From Desulforapulum autotrophicum (lineage in GTDB: Bacteria > Desulfobacterota > Desulfobacteria > Desulfobacterales > Desulfolunaceae): DNA of 64,000 nucleotides. The translations under genes were made by a program, and so were the position numbers. Positions 24,969 to 34,082 of this stretch are shown here, piece by piece. The stretch is from positions 167,345-231,344 of the forward strand of contig DYJE01000005.1 in NCBI GenBank assembly GCA_020723285.1, read 5' to 3'. Positions within the stretch are counted from its first letter, which is position 1. Every line of letters begins with the position of its first letter. Under the pieces are notes generated by a model. It was given only the letters and a program-made list of their open reading frames with translations, did no database searches and was not told the origin of the DNA.

Positions 24969-25895
24969 ATGGAAAACGTGGATTACGATCTGGTGATCAT
25001 CGGCGGCGGTCCCGCCGGACTCACCGCCGGACTTTACGCCTCACGGGCAAGGCTGAACGTGCTGCTCATCGAACGTGTCGCACCGGGTGGGCAGGTTCTG
25101 ATCACTGACCATATTGAAAACTATCCGGGCTTTCCGGAAGGCCTGAGCGGTCCCGAACTCACGGACAAGCTGGTGGCCCAGGCCAGACAGTTCGGCCTTC
25201 CCATCGAGTCGGAAGAAGTGGAAAGCCTTACCCTCGAAGGTCCGGTGAAAATCATCAAAACATCGGGAAGGGAAATCAGGACTCACGCCATCATCATCGC
25301 CAGCGGCGCGTCTCCAAGGACCCTCCATGTGGGCGAAGAGCGTTTCCAAGGCAAAGGTCTGTCGTACTGCGCCACCTGTGACGGGCCGTTTTACAGAAAC
25401 AAAACCGTGGTGGCCGTGGGCGGTGGTGACACCGCGGTCCAGGAAAGCATCTTTCTCACCAAATTTGCTAGCAAGGTCTATCTGGTCCACCGGAGAGACC
25501 AGTTGCGGGCCACGAAGATCCTTCAGGAAAGAGCCCTGGCCAACGACAAGATCGAATTCGTCTGGGATTCGGTGGTCACAGGCCTTGACGGCTTTTTCGG
25601 GCTTGAAAGCGTCAAGGTGAAAAATCTGAAAACCCAGGAAGAGAGAACCCTTACCGCCGAAGGCTGTTTTATCTGGATCGGCATTGTGCCCAATGCGGGA
25701 TTCGTGGGTGATTCCCTTGAAAAAGACCCCTGGGGCTTTATCATCACCGACGCTCATATGGCCACTTCCGTTCCCGGCGTTTTCGCGGCGGGAGATGTGC
25801 GGAACACGCCGCTCAGACAGATCGCCACTGCGGTTGGAGATGCGGCCATCGCCGCCTATTCGGCTGAACATTATATTGAAAATTTGAAATCATGA
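24969..25895 (+). CDS. trxB: Thioredoxin-disulfide reductase
   Basis: A 308-residue flavoprotein: FAD motif 'VIIGGGPAGLTAGLYASRA', redox-active 'YCATCDGPFY', NAD(P)H motif 'VAVGGGDTAVQE' and C-terminal 'GVFAAGDVRN'. The second nucleotide motif GGGDTA followed by 'HRRDQLRA' suits an NADPH enzyme. It recycles TrxA. The stop overlaps the start of the bamD-like gene by 4 bases (ATGA). Confidence 0.95.
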   Translation: MENVDYDLVIIGGGPAGLTAGLYASRARLNVLLIERVAPGGQVLITDHIENYPGFPEGLSGPELTDKLVAQARQFGLPIESEEVESLTLEGPVKIIKTSGREIRTHAIIIASGASPRTLHVGEERFQGKGLSYCATCDGPFYRNKTVVAVGGGDTAVQESIFLTKFASKVYLVHRRDQLRATKILQERALANDKIEFVWDSVVTGLDGFFGLESVKVKNLKTQEERTLTAEGCFIWIGIVPNAGFVGDSLEKDPWGFIITDAHMATSVPGVFAAGDVRNTPLRQIATAVGDAAIAAYSAEHYIENLKS

Positions 25896-26596
25896 AAAAA
25901 ACACTGTGCGTTTTGATGGCGACGATGATCGCCGCCCTGGTTTTTTCTTCGGGATGCTCCACAAAGAACAAACGTGAAAAGCTGGCCCCGGAACTTGCGG
26001 CGGAAGCCATGGAAGCCTTTGACGACAAACGTTACCAGGCAGCCATTGAAACATTCAACAAGCTTCGTGACTGGTATCCCTTTGACAAGCTGGCCACCCT
26101 TGCAGAATTCAAGATCGCCGAAGCCCATTTCAACATGGAGGAATACGAAGAGGCCATCGTGTCTTACGAGGAATTCGTCAAGCTCCATCCGAGAAACGAG
26201 TCCGTGGCCTATGTCCTGAACCAGATCGCCTTGTGCTATTTCAACCGCATCGATACGGTGGACAGGGACCAGAACACGGCCAGGTCTGCCATCGAGGCCT
26301 TCGGCAAGCTGATGCGCCAGTTTCCCGATTCCAAATACGCCAGGGACGCCGAAGAAAAGAAAACCGTCTGTTTGAAAAGTCTGGCCGGCCACGAGATCTA
26401 TGTCGGGCGTTTTTACTACAAATCCAAACACTTCAAGGGGGCCAAGGCTCGGTTCGAAACCGTGCTGAAAAACTATCCGGGGCTTGGCTTTGACAAGGAA
26501 GCCGGGGACTATATTGCCCTGTGCACCGAAAAAATTGCCAAGGAAGGCCCGGATGCTTCGGGCAGAAGGGATGAAATGATCATCATGCCGGAATGA
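25892..26596 (+). CDS. bamD: BamD-like outer-membrane assembly lipoprotein with TPR repeats
   Basis: A 234-residue lipoprotein: signal peptide with lipobox 'FSSGC' (Cys27), then TPR-like helices 'RYQAAIETFNKLRDWYPF', 'EEAIVSYEEFVKLHPRN' and 'KGAKARFETVLKNYPG'. This matches the BamD/YfiO pattern, part of the BAM complex that inserts beta-barrels. Length agrees with E. coli BamD (245). Translationally coupled to trxB, which is unusual but common in this group of bacteria (family impression). Confidence 0.88.
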   Translation: MKKTLCVLMATMIAALVFSSGCSTKNKREKLAPELAAEAMEAFDDKRYQAAIETFNKLRDWYPFDKLATLAEFKIAEAHFNMEEYEEAIVSYEEFVKLHPRNESVAYVLNQIALCYFNRIDTVDRDQNTARSAIEAFGKLMRQFPDSKYARDAEEKKTVCLKSLAGHEIYVGRFYYKSKHFKGAKARFETVLKNYPGLGFDKEAGDYIALCTEKIAKEGPDASGRRDEMIIMPE

Positions 26597-26656
26597 TTGG
26601 AAAACAACGCAATTATTCGACCTGTTGAGTCCCTGAACGTAAATGATAAAAATGAC

Positions 26657-26685
26657 TTTACAAGGTCATGATATTGGTTTATATA
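26657..26685 (+). promoter_or_regulatory. Promoter of rpmB
   Basis: TTTACA (26657-26662), a 17-base spacer and TATATA (26680-26685), ending 48 bases before the rpmB start. Confidence 0.65.
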
Positions 26686-26733
26686 AGCATGTTTTGTTTT
26701 TTCGGATAAAGGTATAGATAAGGAGATCCAGTC

Positions 26734-26925
26734 ATGTCCAGGATGTGTGAAATATGCGGTAAAAAACCCATGGTCGGTTGCAATGTCAGCCATGCCCACA
26801 ACGTGAACAAACGCCGTTTCAACCCCAATCTTCAGAATGTCCGTGTTCTTGAAAACGGCCAGGCCAAACACAAGCTTGTTTGCACGAACTGTATCAAGTC
26901 CGGCTTCATCGTCAAAGCACCCTGA
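26734..26925 (+). CDS. rpmB: 50S ribosomal protein L28
   Basis: A 63-residue L28 with two Cys pairs ('CEICGKKP' and '[10 protein letters not shown]') forming a zinc ribbon, and '[16 protein letters not shown]' for 23S rRNA binding. AAGGAG lies before the ATG. Monocistronic: its own promoter and a strong terminator. Confidence 0.96.
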   Translation: MSRMCEICGKKPMVGCNVSHAHNVNKRRFNPNLQNVRVLENGQAKHKLVCTNCIKSGFIVKAP

Positions 26926-26966
26926 TATCATCGAAGGGAGCGTCTTTCGTTCCCGCGCTGACGAAT

Positions 26967-27024
26967 AAAAAAAAATCAAAATCAGGAACAACGCGCAAGT
27001 TGTATCTGGTTTTGATTTTTTTTT
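26967..27024. terminator. Long bidirectional terminator between rpmB and rel
   Basis: A 19-base A-rich arm (26967-26985) pairs with a T-rich arm (27006-27024) with one wobble, and an inner ACAAC/GTTGT extends the stem. The T tract on each strand suits both rpmB (plus) and rel (minus, ending at 27155). Confidence 0.9.
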
Positions 27025-27154
27025 ATGGTTTCGCCAAGGCTACAAAACTCCGTTTAAACCCCTGCCGCACAGCGCCCACTCCCGTTGATTCATTCTGCTC
27101 AAAACAGGCGGCAGGCAAACACTGAAAAAACAGTGTCTCTTTTAACTTATCCCC

Positions 27155-29296
27155 TCAGTTCGCCACACGGACCACGCTCTGAATGGATTTCAGTTTTTTC
27201 AGAGAGGCCATGACTTTTCGTAAATGTTCGATATCCTGGACGCCCAGGGTGAAATGGCTGTCGTACAGGTTGTCGTCCCGGACATGGGTGTTGGCGGTGA
27301 GAATGTTGGCCCCGTTTTTACTGATGTTGGTGGTGATTTCAGCCAGAAGCCCCATCTGGTCGTAGGATGTCACAAGGATTTCCACGGGGAAGGTGTCTTT
27401 GGGCTGAGCGTCCCACACCACGGGAACACTCCGTTCCGGATTCATGGCAAGGGCGTTGGGGCAGTTGGAACGGTGAACGGTCACCCCCTGGCCCTGGGTG
27501 ATGTAGCCCACGATGGGATCTCCGGGAACGGGCTGGCAGCATTTTCCAAATTTGATGAGAATGTCGTCAAGACCGCGGACCATGACGCCTTCCGTGTTCT
27601 TTTTCTTTTTCGACCGGCCGATCAGGCGGTTGAGGATTGAAATCTCCTTTTCAACCTCGGGTTCCTTGAATTTATGAACCACCTGTATGGGCGTCAGTTT
27701 TCCGTAACCCACGTTGATGACCAGCTCGTCGGAGTTTTTCAGCCCGAAAGAACGGGCAGCCTCGTCCATTTCCGAGCTGCCGAACAGTTTGTTGAAGTTC
27801 AGGCTGTGTTTGCGGAACGCTTTTTCACACAGTTCCTTGCCCAGTGAAAAGCTGCGTTCATGCTCCTGGGCTTTGATCCAGTGCTTGATCCGGGATCTTG
27901 CCTTGACGGTTTTGACGAACTGAAGCCAGTCTTTGCTGGGGTTGTGCCCTTTGGTCACCGCCACTTCGCAGGTGTCGCCTGTTTTAAGGTCGTAGGTCAG
28001 GGGGACGATTTTTCCGTTGACCTTGGCCCCGGTGCACTGATTGCCGATTTCCGTGTGGATGGCGTAGGCGAAATCGATGGGCGTGGCCCCTTTGGGCAGA
28101 GACATGACATCGCCCCGGGGCGTGAAAACGTAGACTTCATCGGGGAAAAGGTCAATGCGGACGTTTTCCATGAATTCTTCGGGGCTGCTGGAGTTGGCCT
28201 GGTTTTCCACGAGATTCTGGATCCAGGCGTAGGCATCTCCGGAATTCTGGGCGTAGGATTTCCCTTCTTTATAAGACCAGTGTGCCGCGATCCCCGAACG
28301 AGCCACCTGGTCCATGTCATGGGTCCTGATCTGGACTTCGATGCGCTCACCTTCAGGCCCGATGACCGTGGTGTGGAGGGACTGGTAGCGGTTGGGTTTG
28401 GGAACGCCGATGTAGTCCTTGAATTTTTTCGGGATGGGCTGCCATGTGTTGTGCATGACGCCAAGAGCCGTGTAGCATTCAGGGACCGTGTTCAGGATAA
28501 TCCGGAAAGCGATGAGGTCGTAGACCTCTTCAAAGGAAAGGTTCTGTTTCACCATCTTGTTGTAGATGCTGTAAAACTGTTTGTAACGTCCCAGAACCTG
28601 CCCCTTGAGCCCGGCTTCCTCGATTTTTTCAAGGATCTGTTTACGGATTTTTTCAATGGCCTTCTCTCGCTCGGTCTGATCCTTTGACACAAGCTGGAGA
28701 ATCCGTTCATATTCATCGGGCTGGAGATACTTGAACGACGTGTCTTCAAGCTCTTTCTTGACCCAGTATATTCCAAGCCTCGACGCGATGGGCACGTAGA
28801 TGTCGAAGGTTTCCTGGGCGATTTCCTTTTTTTTCTGCTCTTTGCTGTGAAAATGCAAAGTTCTGATGTTGTGAAGCCTGTCGGCCAGCTTGATGAGGAT
28901 CACCCGGATGTCGTCGGCCATGGCCAGAATCATTTTCCGGATGCTCTCGGCCTGCCGTTCGGCACTGCGCTGGAATGTGAGTTTGCTGAGTTTGGTCACG
29001 CCTGAAACGATGTGCTGCACACCGGGTCCGAACATGTTCCGGATGTCCTCGTCCGTGGCGTGGGTGTCTTCGATCACGTCATGAAGCAGGCCGGCGGCGA
29101 TGCTTTCCACGTCCAGCTTCAGCTCGGTGAGGATACCCGCCACCTCCAGAGGATGGGTGAGATAGGGCTCGCCGGAAAGCCTGATCTGGCCGTCATGAAC
29201 CCGGGCCGAATAAATATAGGCCCGCTGGACCACATCCAGATCCGCGTCCGGGTTGTAGTCAAGAATTCTGTCCAGAATGTCGTTGATTCGAATCAT
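27155..29296 (-). CDS. rel: Bifunctional (p)ppGpp synthetase/hydrolase (RelA/SpoT)
   Basis: A 713-residue long RSH protein. The hydrolase HD site is intact ('AGLLHDVIEDTHA', Mn-binding His-Asp), the synthetase core has 'GVPKPNRYQSLHTTVIGP' and 'VQIRTHDMDQVA', followed by TGS 'VFTPRGDVMSLPKGATPIDFAYA' (in part), a zinc-finger-like region and a C-terminal ACT domain. So it can both make and break the alarmone. It is last in ispG-proS-rel, 70 bases after proS; a TATACT near -10 distance may give it an own promoter. Only one RSH gene is in the window. Confidence 0.95.
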   Translation of the reverse strand: MIRINDILDRILDYNPDADLDVVQRAYIYSARVHDGQIRLSGEPYLTHPLEVAGILTELKLDVESIAAGLLHDVIEDTHATDEDIRNMFGPGVQHIVSGVTKLSKLTFQRSAERQAESIRKMILAMADDIRVILIKLADRLHNIRTLHFHSKEQKKKEIAQETFDIYVPIASRLGIYWVKKELEDTSFKYLQPDEYERILQLVSKDQTEREKAIEKIRKQILEKIEEAGLKGQVLGRYKQFYSIYNKMVKQNLSFEEVYDLIAFRIILNTVPECYTALGVMHNTWQPIPKKFKDYIGVPKPNRYQSLHTTVIGPEGERIEVQIRTHDMDQVARSGIAAHWSYKEGKSYAQNSGDAYAWIQNLVENQANSSSPEEFMENVRIDLFPDEVYVFTPRGDVMSLPKGATPIDFAYAIHTEIGNQCTGAKVNGKIVPLTYDLKTGDTCEVAVTKGHNPSKDWLQFVKTVKARSRIKHWIKAQEHERSFSLGKELCEKAFRKHSLNFNKLFGSSEMDEAARSFGLKNSDELVINVGYGKLTPIQVVHKFKEPEVEKEISILNRLIGRSKKKKNTEGVMVRGLDDILIKFGKCCQPVPGDPIVGYITQGQGVTVHRSNCPNALAMNPERSVPVVWDAQPKDTFPVEILVTSYDQMGLLAEITTNISKNGANILTANTHVRDDNLYDSHFTLGVQDIEHLRKVMASLKKLKSIQSVVRVAN

Positions 29297-29366
29297 TTAA
29301 AATCCGTCAGCCCCTGTTAAAATGACAACAGTATACCCCATCCTTTGTTCGCTGTATAGATCCAGA

Positions 29367-30887
29367 TCAGTAAGACTTGGCGAAAATGACACGCCTTGAG
29401 CTGGCATTTCCGCAGAACACACAGCTTCCGCTCTCTTCTGCAGCGTTCAGGGGAACACAGCGGATGGTGACGCTCAGGTCCGTCTTGATCTGTTTCTCGC
29501 ATTCCGCCGAGCCGCACCAGTGTGAATGGGCGAACCCCCCGTGAATTTCGGGTTTATCCGCATTTTCAGGCGTGAAGAACCGGTAGAAGGCCTCTTTCCC
29601 GTCCACGGGCACGGTGTTGGCGTTGCGGAGTTCAAGGGCCCGCTGATACAGAGTCGTCTGGATGTCATCGAGGATGTCGCCGATCCCGGCCACAAAGTCA
29701 TCCCGCTTGATGGACTGTTTCTCTTTATGGGATTTGTCACGCCGGGCCACGAACACGGCGTTTTCCTGAATGTCTCTGGGGCCGATTTCAACCCTCAGAG
29801 GAATGCCTTTCTTGATCCAGTCCCAGCCGCGGGTGCCTCCGATCTCCCGGGCGTCGACCTCCACGGTGATCTTTCGTCCATGGTATGCCACGGCGCGGAG
29901 GTCCTTCGCCAGGCTTTCCGTGAACGCCATCACCGTCTCCCGTTCTTCGGGTTTGCGGAAAATGGGGAGCAGAACCACATGGGCCGAGGCCACCCTGGGC
30001 GGGAGAACGATGCCGTCATCATCCCCGTGGGTCATGATCACACCGCCGATAAGCCGGGTGGACACGCCCCAGGACGTGGTCCAGGCGTATTCCTCCGTTT
30101 CCTTGTCGGTCTGGAATCGGATGTCCGAGCCCTTGGCAAAATTCTGGCCGAGGAAATGAGAGGTTCCGGCCTGGAGGGCTTTCCGGTCCTGCATCATGGC
30201 TTCGATGCAGAAGGTGTCCACGGCACCGGGGAATCGTTCGGACGGCGTCTTTTCGCCTTTGATCACCGGCATGGCCAGGTATTCTTCGGCAAACCGGGCG
30301 TACACCTCCAGCATCATCCGGGTGCGATCTTCGGCCTCTTCCCGGCTGGCGTGGGCGGTGTGGCCTTCCTGCCAGAGGAATTCGCTGGTTCGAAGAAAGG
30401 TCCGGGTCCTCATTTCCCAGCGCACCACATTGGCCCACTGGTTGATGAGCACGGGAAGGTCTCTGTAGCTTGAGATCCATTTGGCGAAGGAGTCGCCGAT
30501 AATGGTCTCCGAGGTGGGGCGGACCACCAGGGGTTCGGTCAGGGGCCCTGCGGGAACGAGACCGCCTTTTTCTCCGGCTTCCAGCCGGTGGTGGGTGACC
30601 ACGGCGCATTCCTTGGCGAACCCTTCCACATGTTCGGCTTCCTTTTCAAGAAAGCTTAAGGGGATGAACAACGGAAAATAAGCGTTTTTAACGCCGGTTT
30701 CCTTGAACATGTCATCCAGAATCCGGGAGATGTTTTCCCACAGGGCGTAACCCCAGGGCTTGATGACCATGCAGCCCCTTACCGGGGAGTTGTCGGCCAT
30801 TTCCGAGGCTTTGACCACCTGCTGATACCATTGGGGGTAATCGTCCTGTCGCGTGGGTTCGATGGCGGTTTGCACTTTTTTCGTCAT
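29367..30887 (-). CDS. proS: Prolyl-tRNA synthetase, short (archaeal/eukaryal) type
   Basis: A 506-residue class II synthetase. 'WGYALWENISRILDDMFKETG', quoted in part, and 'PLVVRPTSETIIGDSFAKW' match motif 1/2, 'RWEMRTRTFLRTSEFLWQEGHTA' (in part) is motif 2, and the C-terminal zinc-binding domain has 'CEKQIKTDLSVTIRCVPL' and 'CVFCG'. It has no editing insertion between motifs 2 and 3, the ProS type 3/archaeal form, in contrast to the ~570-residue bacterial form. Between ispG and rel on the same strand. Confidence 0.95.
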   Translation of the reverse strand: MTKKVQTAIEPTRQDDYPQWYQQVVKASEMADNSPVRGCMVIKPWGYALWENISRILDDMFKETGVKNAYFPLFIPLSFLEKEAEHVEGFAKECAVVTHHRLEAGEKGGLVPAGPLTEPLVVRPTSETIIGDSFAKWISSYRDLPVLINQWANVVRWEMRTRTFLRTSEFLWQEGHTAHASREEAEDRTRMMLEVYARFAEEYLAMPVIKGEKTPSERFPGAVDTFCIEAMMQDRKALQAGTSHFLGQNFAKGSDIRFQTDKETEEYAWTTSWGVSTRLIGGVIMTHGDDDGIVLPPRVASAHVVLLPIFRKPEERETVMAFTESLAKDLRAVAYHGRKITVEVDAREIGGTRGWDWIKKGIPLRVEIGPRDIQENAVFVARRDKSHKEKQSIKRDDFVAGIGDILDDIQTTLYQRALELRNANTVPVDGKEAFYRFFTPENADKPEIHGGFAHSHWCGSAECEKQIKTDLSVTIRCVPLNAAEESGSCVFCGNASSRRVIFAKSY

Positions 30888-30921
30888 GGATTATCCTTTT
30901 TTATTCTTTTTAGCGTGAGAT

Positions 30922-31983
30922 CTATAAGGTTTCGATTTCTGATAGTAATTCGTCGATAAGCTTGTCTTCCGGGCATTTCCGCAGGACCTTGCCCTTGGAG
31001 AACAGGATGCCGATTCCACGGCCTCCGGCGATGCCGATGTCCGCTTCCCGGGCTTCACCGGGTCCGTTCACCACACATCCCATGATGGCGATTTTCAAAG
31101 GTTTCCGGCAGGATTTCAGCGCCGCCTCCACCTTGTCCACAATGCCGATGAGGTCGATTTCAGTGCGGCCGCAGGTGGGGCAGCTGACGATTTCCGGCCC
31201 CCTCCGGCGTAAATTCAGCGCCTGGAGGATTTCATAGGCCACCCGGACTTCGTCTTCAGGATCCCGGGTCAGGGACACGCGAAGGGTGTCGCCGATGCCT
31301 TCCGCCAGAAGCATGCCGATGCCCAGGGAGGATTTCACGATGCCCGGAAAAAGGGACCCGGCTTCGGTGACGCCCACGTGAAGAGGATAGTCCACCTTGT
31401 CCGAAAGAAGACGGTACGCGGTCAGGGTCCTGTAGACATCCGAGGCTTTGAGGGAGATTTTGATGTCATGAAAATCCAGCTCTGCAAGCTGTTCGATGTT
31501 CCGCATGGCGCTTTCCACCATGGCTTGGGGCGTCACTCCGCCATGGGCATCCAGGATGTCCTGTTCAAGGGACCCGGAATTGACGCCGATGCGGATGGGC
31601 AGGTTCAGGTCTTTGGCGCAGTCCACCACGGCTTTGACTTTTTCCCGGCCGCCGATGTTTCCGGGATTGATCCGCAAGGCGTCGGCTCCGGCTTTGGCGG
31701 CGGCGATGGCCAGCCGGTGGTCGAAATGGATGTCGGCAATGAGGGGAATGTCGATCTGCGGTTTGATCCGGCCCACGGCCAGGGCCGCCTCTTCGTCGGG
31801 CACAGCCACCCGGATGATTTCACAGCCCACGGCTTCCAGCCGTTTGACCTGGGCCACGGTGGCTGCGACGTCCTGGGTGCGGGTGTTGGTCATGGACTGG
31901 ACCGACACCGGGGCGAAACCGCCGATGGCCACGGAACCCACCGAAATGGGCCGTGTTTTTTTTCGTTTATGGGAAAATGGCAT
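30922..31983 (-). CDS. ispG: (E)-4-hydroxy-3-methylbut-2-enyl-diphosphate synthase
   Basis: A 353-residue IspG (GcpE): 'RKKTRPISVGSVAIGG' start, TIM barrel with 'LIADIHFDHRLAIAAAKAGADALRINPGN' (in part), and iron-sulfur ligands in 'IVSCPTCGR' and 'MGCVVNGPGEA'. It is the penultimate step of the non-mevalonate isoprenoid route, using a [4Fe-4S] cluster. First gene of ispG-proS-rel. Confidence 0.96.
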   Translation of the reverse strand: MPFSHKRKKTRPISVGSVAIGGFAPVSVQSMTNTRTQDVAATVAQVKRLEAVGCEIIRVAVPDEEAALAVGRIKPQIDIPLIADIHFDHRLAIAAAKAGADALRINPGNIGGREKVKAVVDCAKDLNLPIRIGVNSGSLEQDILDAHGGVTPQAMVESAMRNIEQLAELDFHDIKISLKASDVYRTLTAYRLLSDKVDYPLHVGVTEAGSLFPGIVKSSLGIGMLLAEGIGDTLRVSLTRDPEDEVRVAYEILQALNLRRRGPEIVSCPTCGRTEIDLIGIVDKVEAALKSCRKPLKIAIMGCVVNGPGEAREADIGIAGGRGIGILFSKGKVLRKCPEDKLIDELLSEIETL

Positions 31984-32152
31984 GGTTATACGTTCTTTTT
32001 ATGACCCACGATCACTCATGGGTTGGGTGGTTCAAAACAATCTCCGGCAAAAAACGTTTTGCCAAAGCGGCCAGGATTTGACAGAATACCAGACCGCTTA
32101 TGATAGTTCAAGACGAAAAACCATTGAAAACCCTTGGGAATACGGACAAAAC

Positions 32153-32575
32153 ATGGCTCGAAAAAACAAAAGGACACCGGCTGATTTTTTACCGGATGAA
32201 GCGGTCAAAGATCGCTTTCTCAGCAGTATCCATGAGGGCAGGCTGGGCTGTGCCGAAGCCTTCGCACTTTCGAATAAACTGGGGTTGAGTGAGGCGGAGA
32301 TCGGTCTTTATGCCGATGCCTGCGACGTTCGCCTTGAAAAGTGTCAGATCGGTCTTTTCGGCTACGGCCCCGGAAAGAAACGTCTGGTCAAAAAGGTTGA
32401 CACTGTGGCTCCGGAGCTTGCCGAGGCGTTAAATCATGAGGTGACGGAAAACGTGATCTCCTGCAAAGCGGTGTTCGATATTGCCCATGCCCTGGGAATC
32501 GGCAAGACCGACGTGGGCGATGCCTGTGAAACCCTTGGAATCAAGATTAAAGGCTGCCGGTTCGGGGCGTTTTAA
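32153..32575 (+). CDS. Duplicated Cys-repeat protein of unknown function
   Basis: A 140-residue protein made of two related halves. Half 1 spans Cys33 to Cys64 ('CAEAFALSNKLGLSEAEIG' ... 'CQIGLFGYG') and half 2 spans Cys104 to Cys135 ('CKAVFDIAHALGIGKTDVG' ... 'CRFGAF'); in both, the paired Cys residues are exactly 31 apart. Each half looks like a small helical DNA-binding-like or metal-binding unit. I chose ATG 32153 because the frame upstream is antisense to ispG; TTGACA-N15-TATGAT (32078-32104) may be its promoter. It lies 50 bases before the radical SAM gene, so the two may work together. I have seen similar proteins in sulfate reducers near cofactor genes, but no function is known to me. 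Confidence 0.65.
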   Translation: MARKNKRTPADFLPDEAVKDRFLSSIHEGRLGCAEAFALSNKLGLSEAEIGLYADACDVRLEKCQIGLFGYGPGKKRLVKKVDTVAPELAEALNHEVTENVISCKAVFDIAHALGIGKTDVGDACETLGIKIKGCRFGAF

Positions 32576-32625
32576 ACATCGCCGGAAGCCGGATCATCAC
32601 ATGTTCATGACATCGGGGGAGGATC

Positions 32626-33918
32626 ATGGAACAGCACAACGGAACACAGCTTTACGGTTTGAATCGAATGATTGCGACGCTCAGGATGGGGTTGCATCCT
32701 GAGTTGAAGGGCGTTTCGCTCAAACAACGCCTCGCCATGTATTACGTGACAAAAGAAAGCAAGATGACCCGTCTGGGCGAAGAGATTTACACCAACACCT
32801 TCACGCCCTTTTATCCGTCAACAGCATATGACCGTTTCCTGAAAGGGGCGGTATCCATTGCCAACGGCATTCCCACACCGGTAGTGACGAATTTCGCCGT
32901 GACCCCCAAGTGTCCATGCAACTGCTGGCATTGCTCCTTCGCCGACCGTGCCAAACAGGAAGTTCTGACACTGGATGTCATGAAGAACGCCATACGCCAG
33001 GTTCAGGACCTGGGATCGGCGGTGATCGGTTTTACCGGAGGCGAGCCTCTGTTGCGTGACGACCTGGAAGAGATCATCGCCTCCGTGGGCGACCGCTCCA
33101 TGCCCATCATGTTCACCACAGGGTACAAGCTCACCGTGGAGAGGGTCAGGCGTCTGAAAGAGGCGGGGCTCAAAATTCCCGTCATCAGCCTGGATCATTA
33201 TCAGCCTGAAATCCATGATCAGGGACGGCGGAAAAAAGGCATGTTCGACTGGGCCTTGAACGCCATCCGGCTGTTCAGGGAAGAAGGGTTCTACGTCGCC
33301 GTTTCTTTTGTTCCGAACCGGGAACTGGTCAGCGACCGAGCAGAGATTTTTAAAATCATCGACTTTTTCAAAACCCTCGGCATCAACGACATGCGGCTTA
33401 CCTCCCCCATCCTGAGCGGGCACCTCACGTCCAGGCACGACCGGCTCCTTTCAAAAGACAACATCCGGACGATTTACGACATTCAGCGGAAATCCTCGTC
33501 AACTCCAGGTTACCCCGGTGTTTTCGCCTATGACTTTTTCGAAGGAAAAGATTATTACGGCTGCGGTGCGGGATACACCTACATGTTCATCGATTCCCAG
33601 GGCAACGTCTGCCCCTGCGACTTCACCATGCTGTCCTTCGGCAACATCCTCAACCGCCCCATCGCGGAGATATGGAAGGAAACCAGCCGTCATTTTCCGG
33701 TGCCGGGCCTTTCATGCTACGCCAACAAAGCCAGCTCCGTCATTGCCGCAAAGGCCGGAGATTCGGGGACATGGCCCCTCAACCCGGAAAAATCCCTTGC
33801 GGTGGTGACGGAATGCCCCACACATCACCCGACGAAACGGCCTGAATTTTACCGGCGGGCGGGGTTGAGTCCAGATATGGCCACCCATAGGAATGTTACG
33901 CAACCCCGTTGGGGTTGA
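32626..33918 (+). CDS. Radical SAM/SPASM-type enzyme
   Basis: A 430-residue radical SAM enzyme. The cluster motif is CPCNCWHC (CxxxCxxC) near residue 95, with 'GFTGGEPLLRDDLEEI' as the SAM-binding GGE. A SPASM-like C-terminal part contains 'CGAGYTYMFIDSQGNVCPCDF' (split) and a final Cys in 'LSCYANK'. This architecture occurs in peptide-modifying enzymes, heme d1/12,18-didecarboxysiroheme maturases and others; it resembles the latter in its 'PKCPCNCWHC' style. The last about 13 residues ('MATHRNVTQPRWG') are encoded by an inserted palindromic repeat, so the ancestral end was probably different. A short upstream protein with Cys repeats is the only clear partner. Confidence 0.82.
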   Translation: MEQHNGTQLYGLNRMIATLRMGLHPELKGVSLKQRLAMYYVTKESKMTRLGEEIYTNTFTPFYPSTAYDRFLKGAVSIANGIPTPVVTNFAVTPKCPCNCWHCSFADRAKQEVLTLDVMKNAIRQVQDLGSAVIGFTGGEPLLRDDLEEIIASVGDRSMPIMFTTGYKLTVERVRRLKEAGLKIPVISLDHYQPEIHDQGRRKKGMFDWALNAIRLFREEGFYVAVSFVPNRELVSDRAEIFKIIDFFKTLGINDMRLTSPILSGHLTSRHDRLLSKDNIRTIYDIQRKSSSTPGYPGVFAYDFFEGKDYYGCGAGYTYMFIDSQGNVCPCDFTMLSFGNILNRPIAEIWKETSRHFPVPGLSCYANKASSVIAAKAGDSGTWPLNPEKSLAVVTECPTHHPTKRPEFYRRAGLSPDMATHRNVTQPRWG

Positions 33919-33994
33919 AAATCAACATCGGGCACAACCCAGGGTAGCGGCTTTCGCCGCAACCCTGGGCTTTATTCCTCAGCCCCGTTGGGGC
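33889..33994. repeat. Palindromic repeat cluster (three hairpins) overlapping the radical SAM stop
   Basis: Three successive hairpins: CAACCCC-GTT-GGGGTTG (33901-33917), a longer AACCCAGGGT...ACCCTGGG stem with inner AGCGGC/GCCGC (33935-33969), and GCCCC-GTT-GGGGC (33982-33994). The first and third share the CCCCGTTGGGG core. The TGA stop of the radical SAM gene (33916-33918) lies within the first hairpin. I know similar CAACCCCGTTGGGG units as dispersed repeats in several phyla. The remaining gap to 34082 holds nothing clear. Confidence 0.7.
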
Positions 33995-34082
33995 AAAAGG
34001 CTGTTTTTTACCTTTGGTCTGACGGCTATGCCCCAGGAAGGGCCGCCGGAGGGAAGGCCTTCAACGTCAAGCCAACATCCAC

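Noticed and set aside
31496..32152. 219-codon N-terminal extension of the Cys-repeat protein
   Set aside because: It runs antisense to ispG and has no recognisable sequence; the start was placed at 32153.
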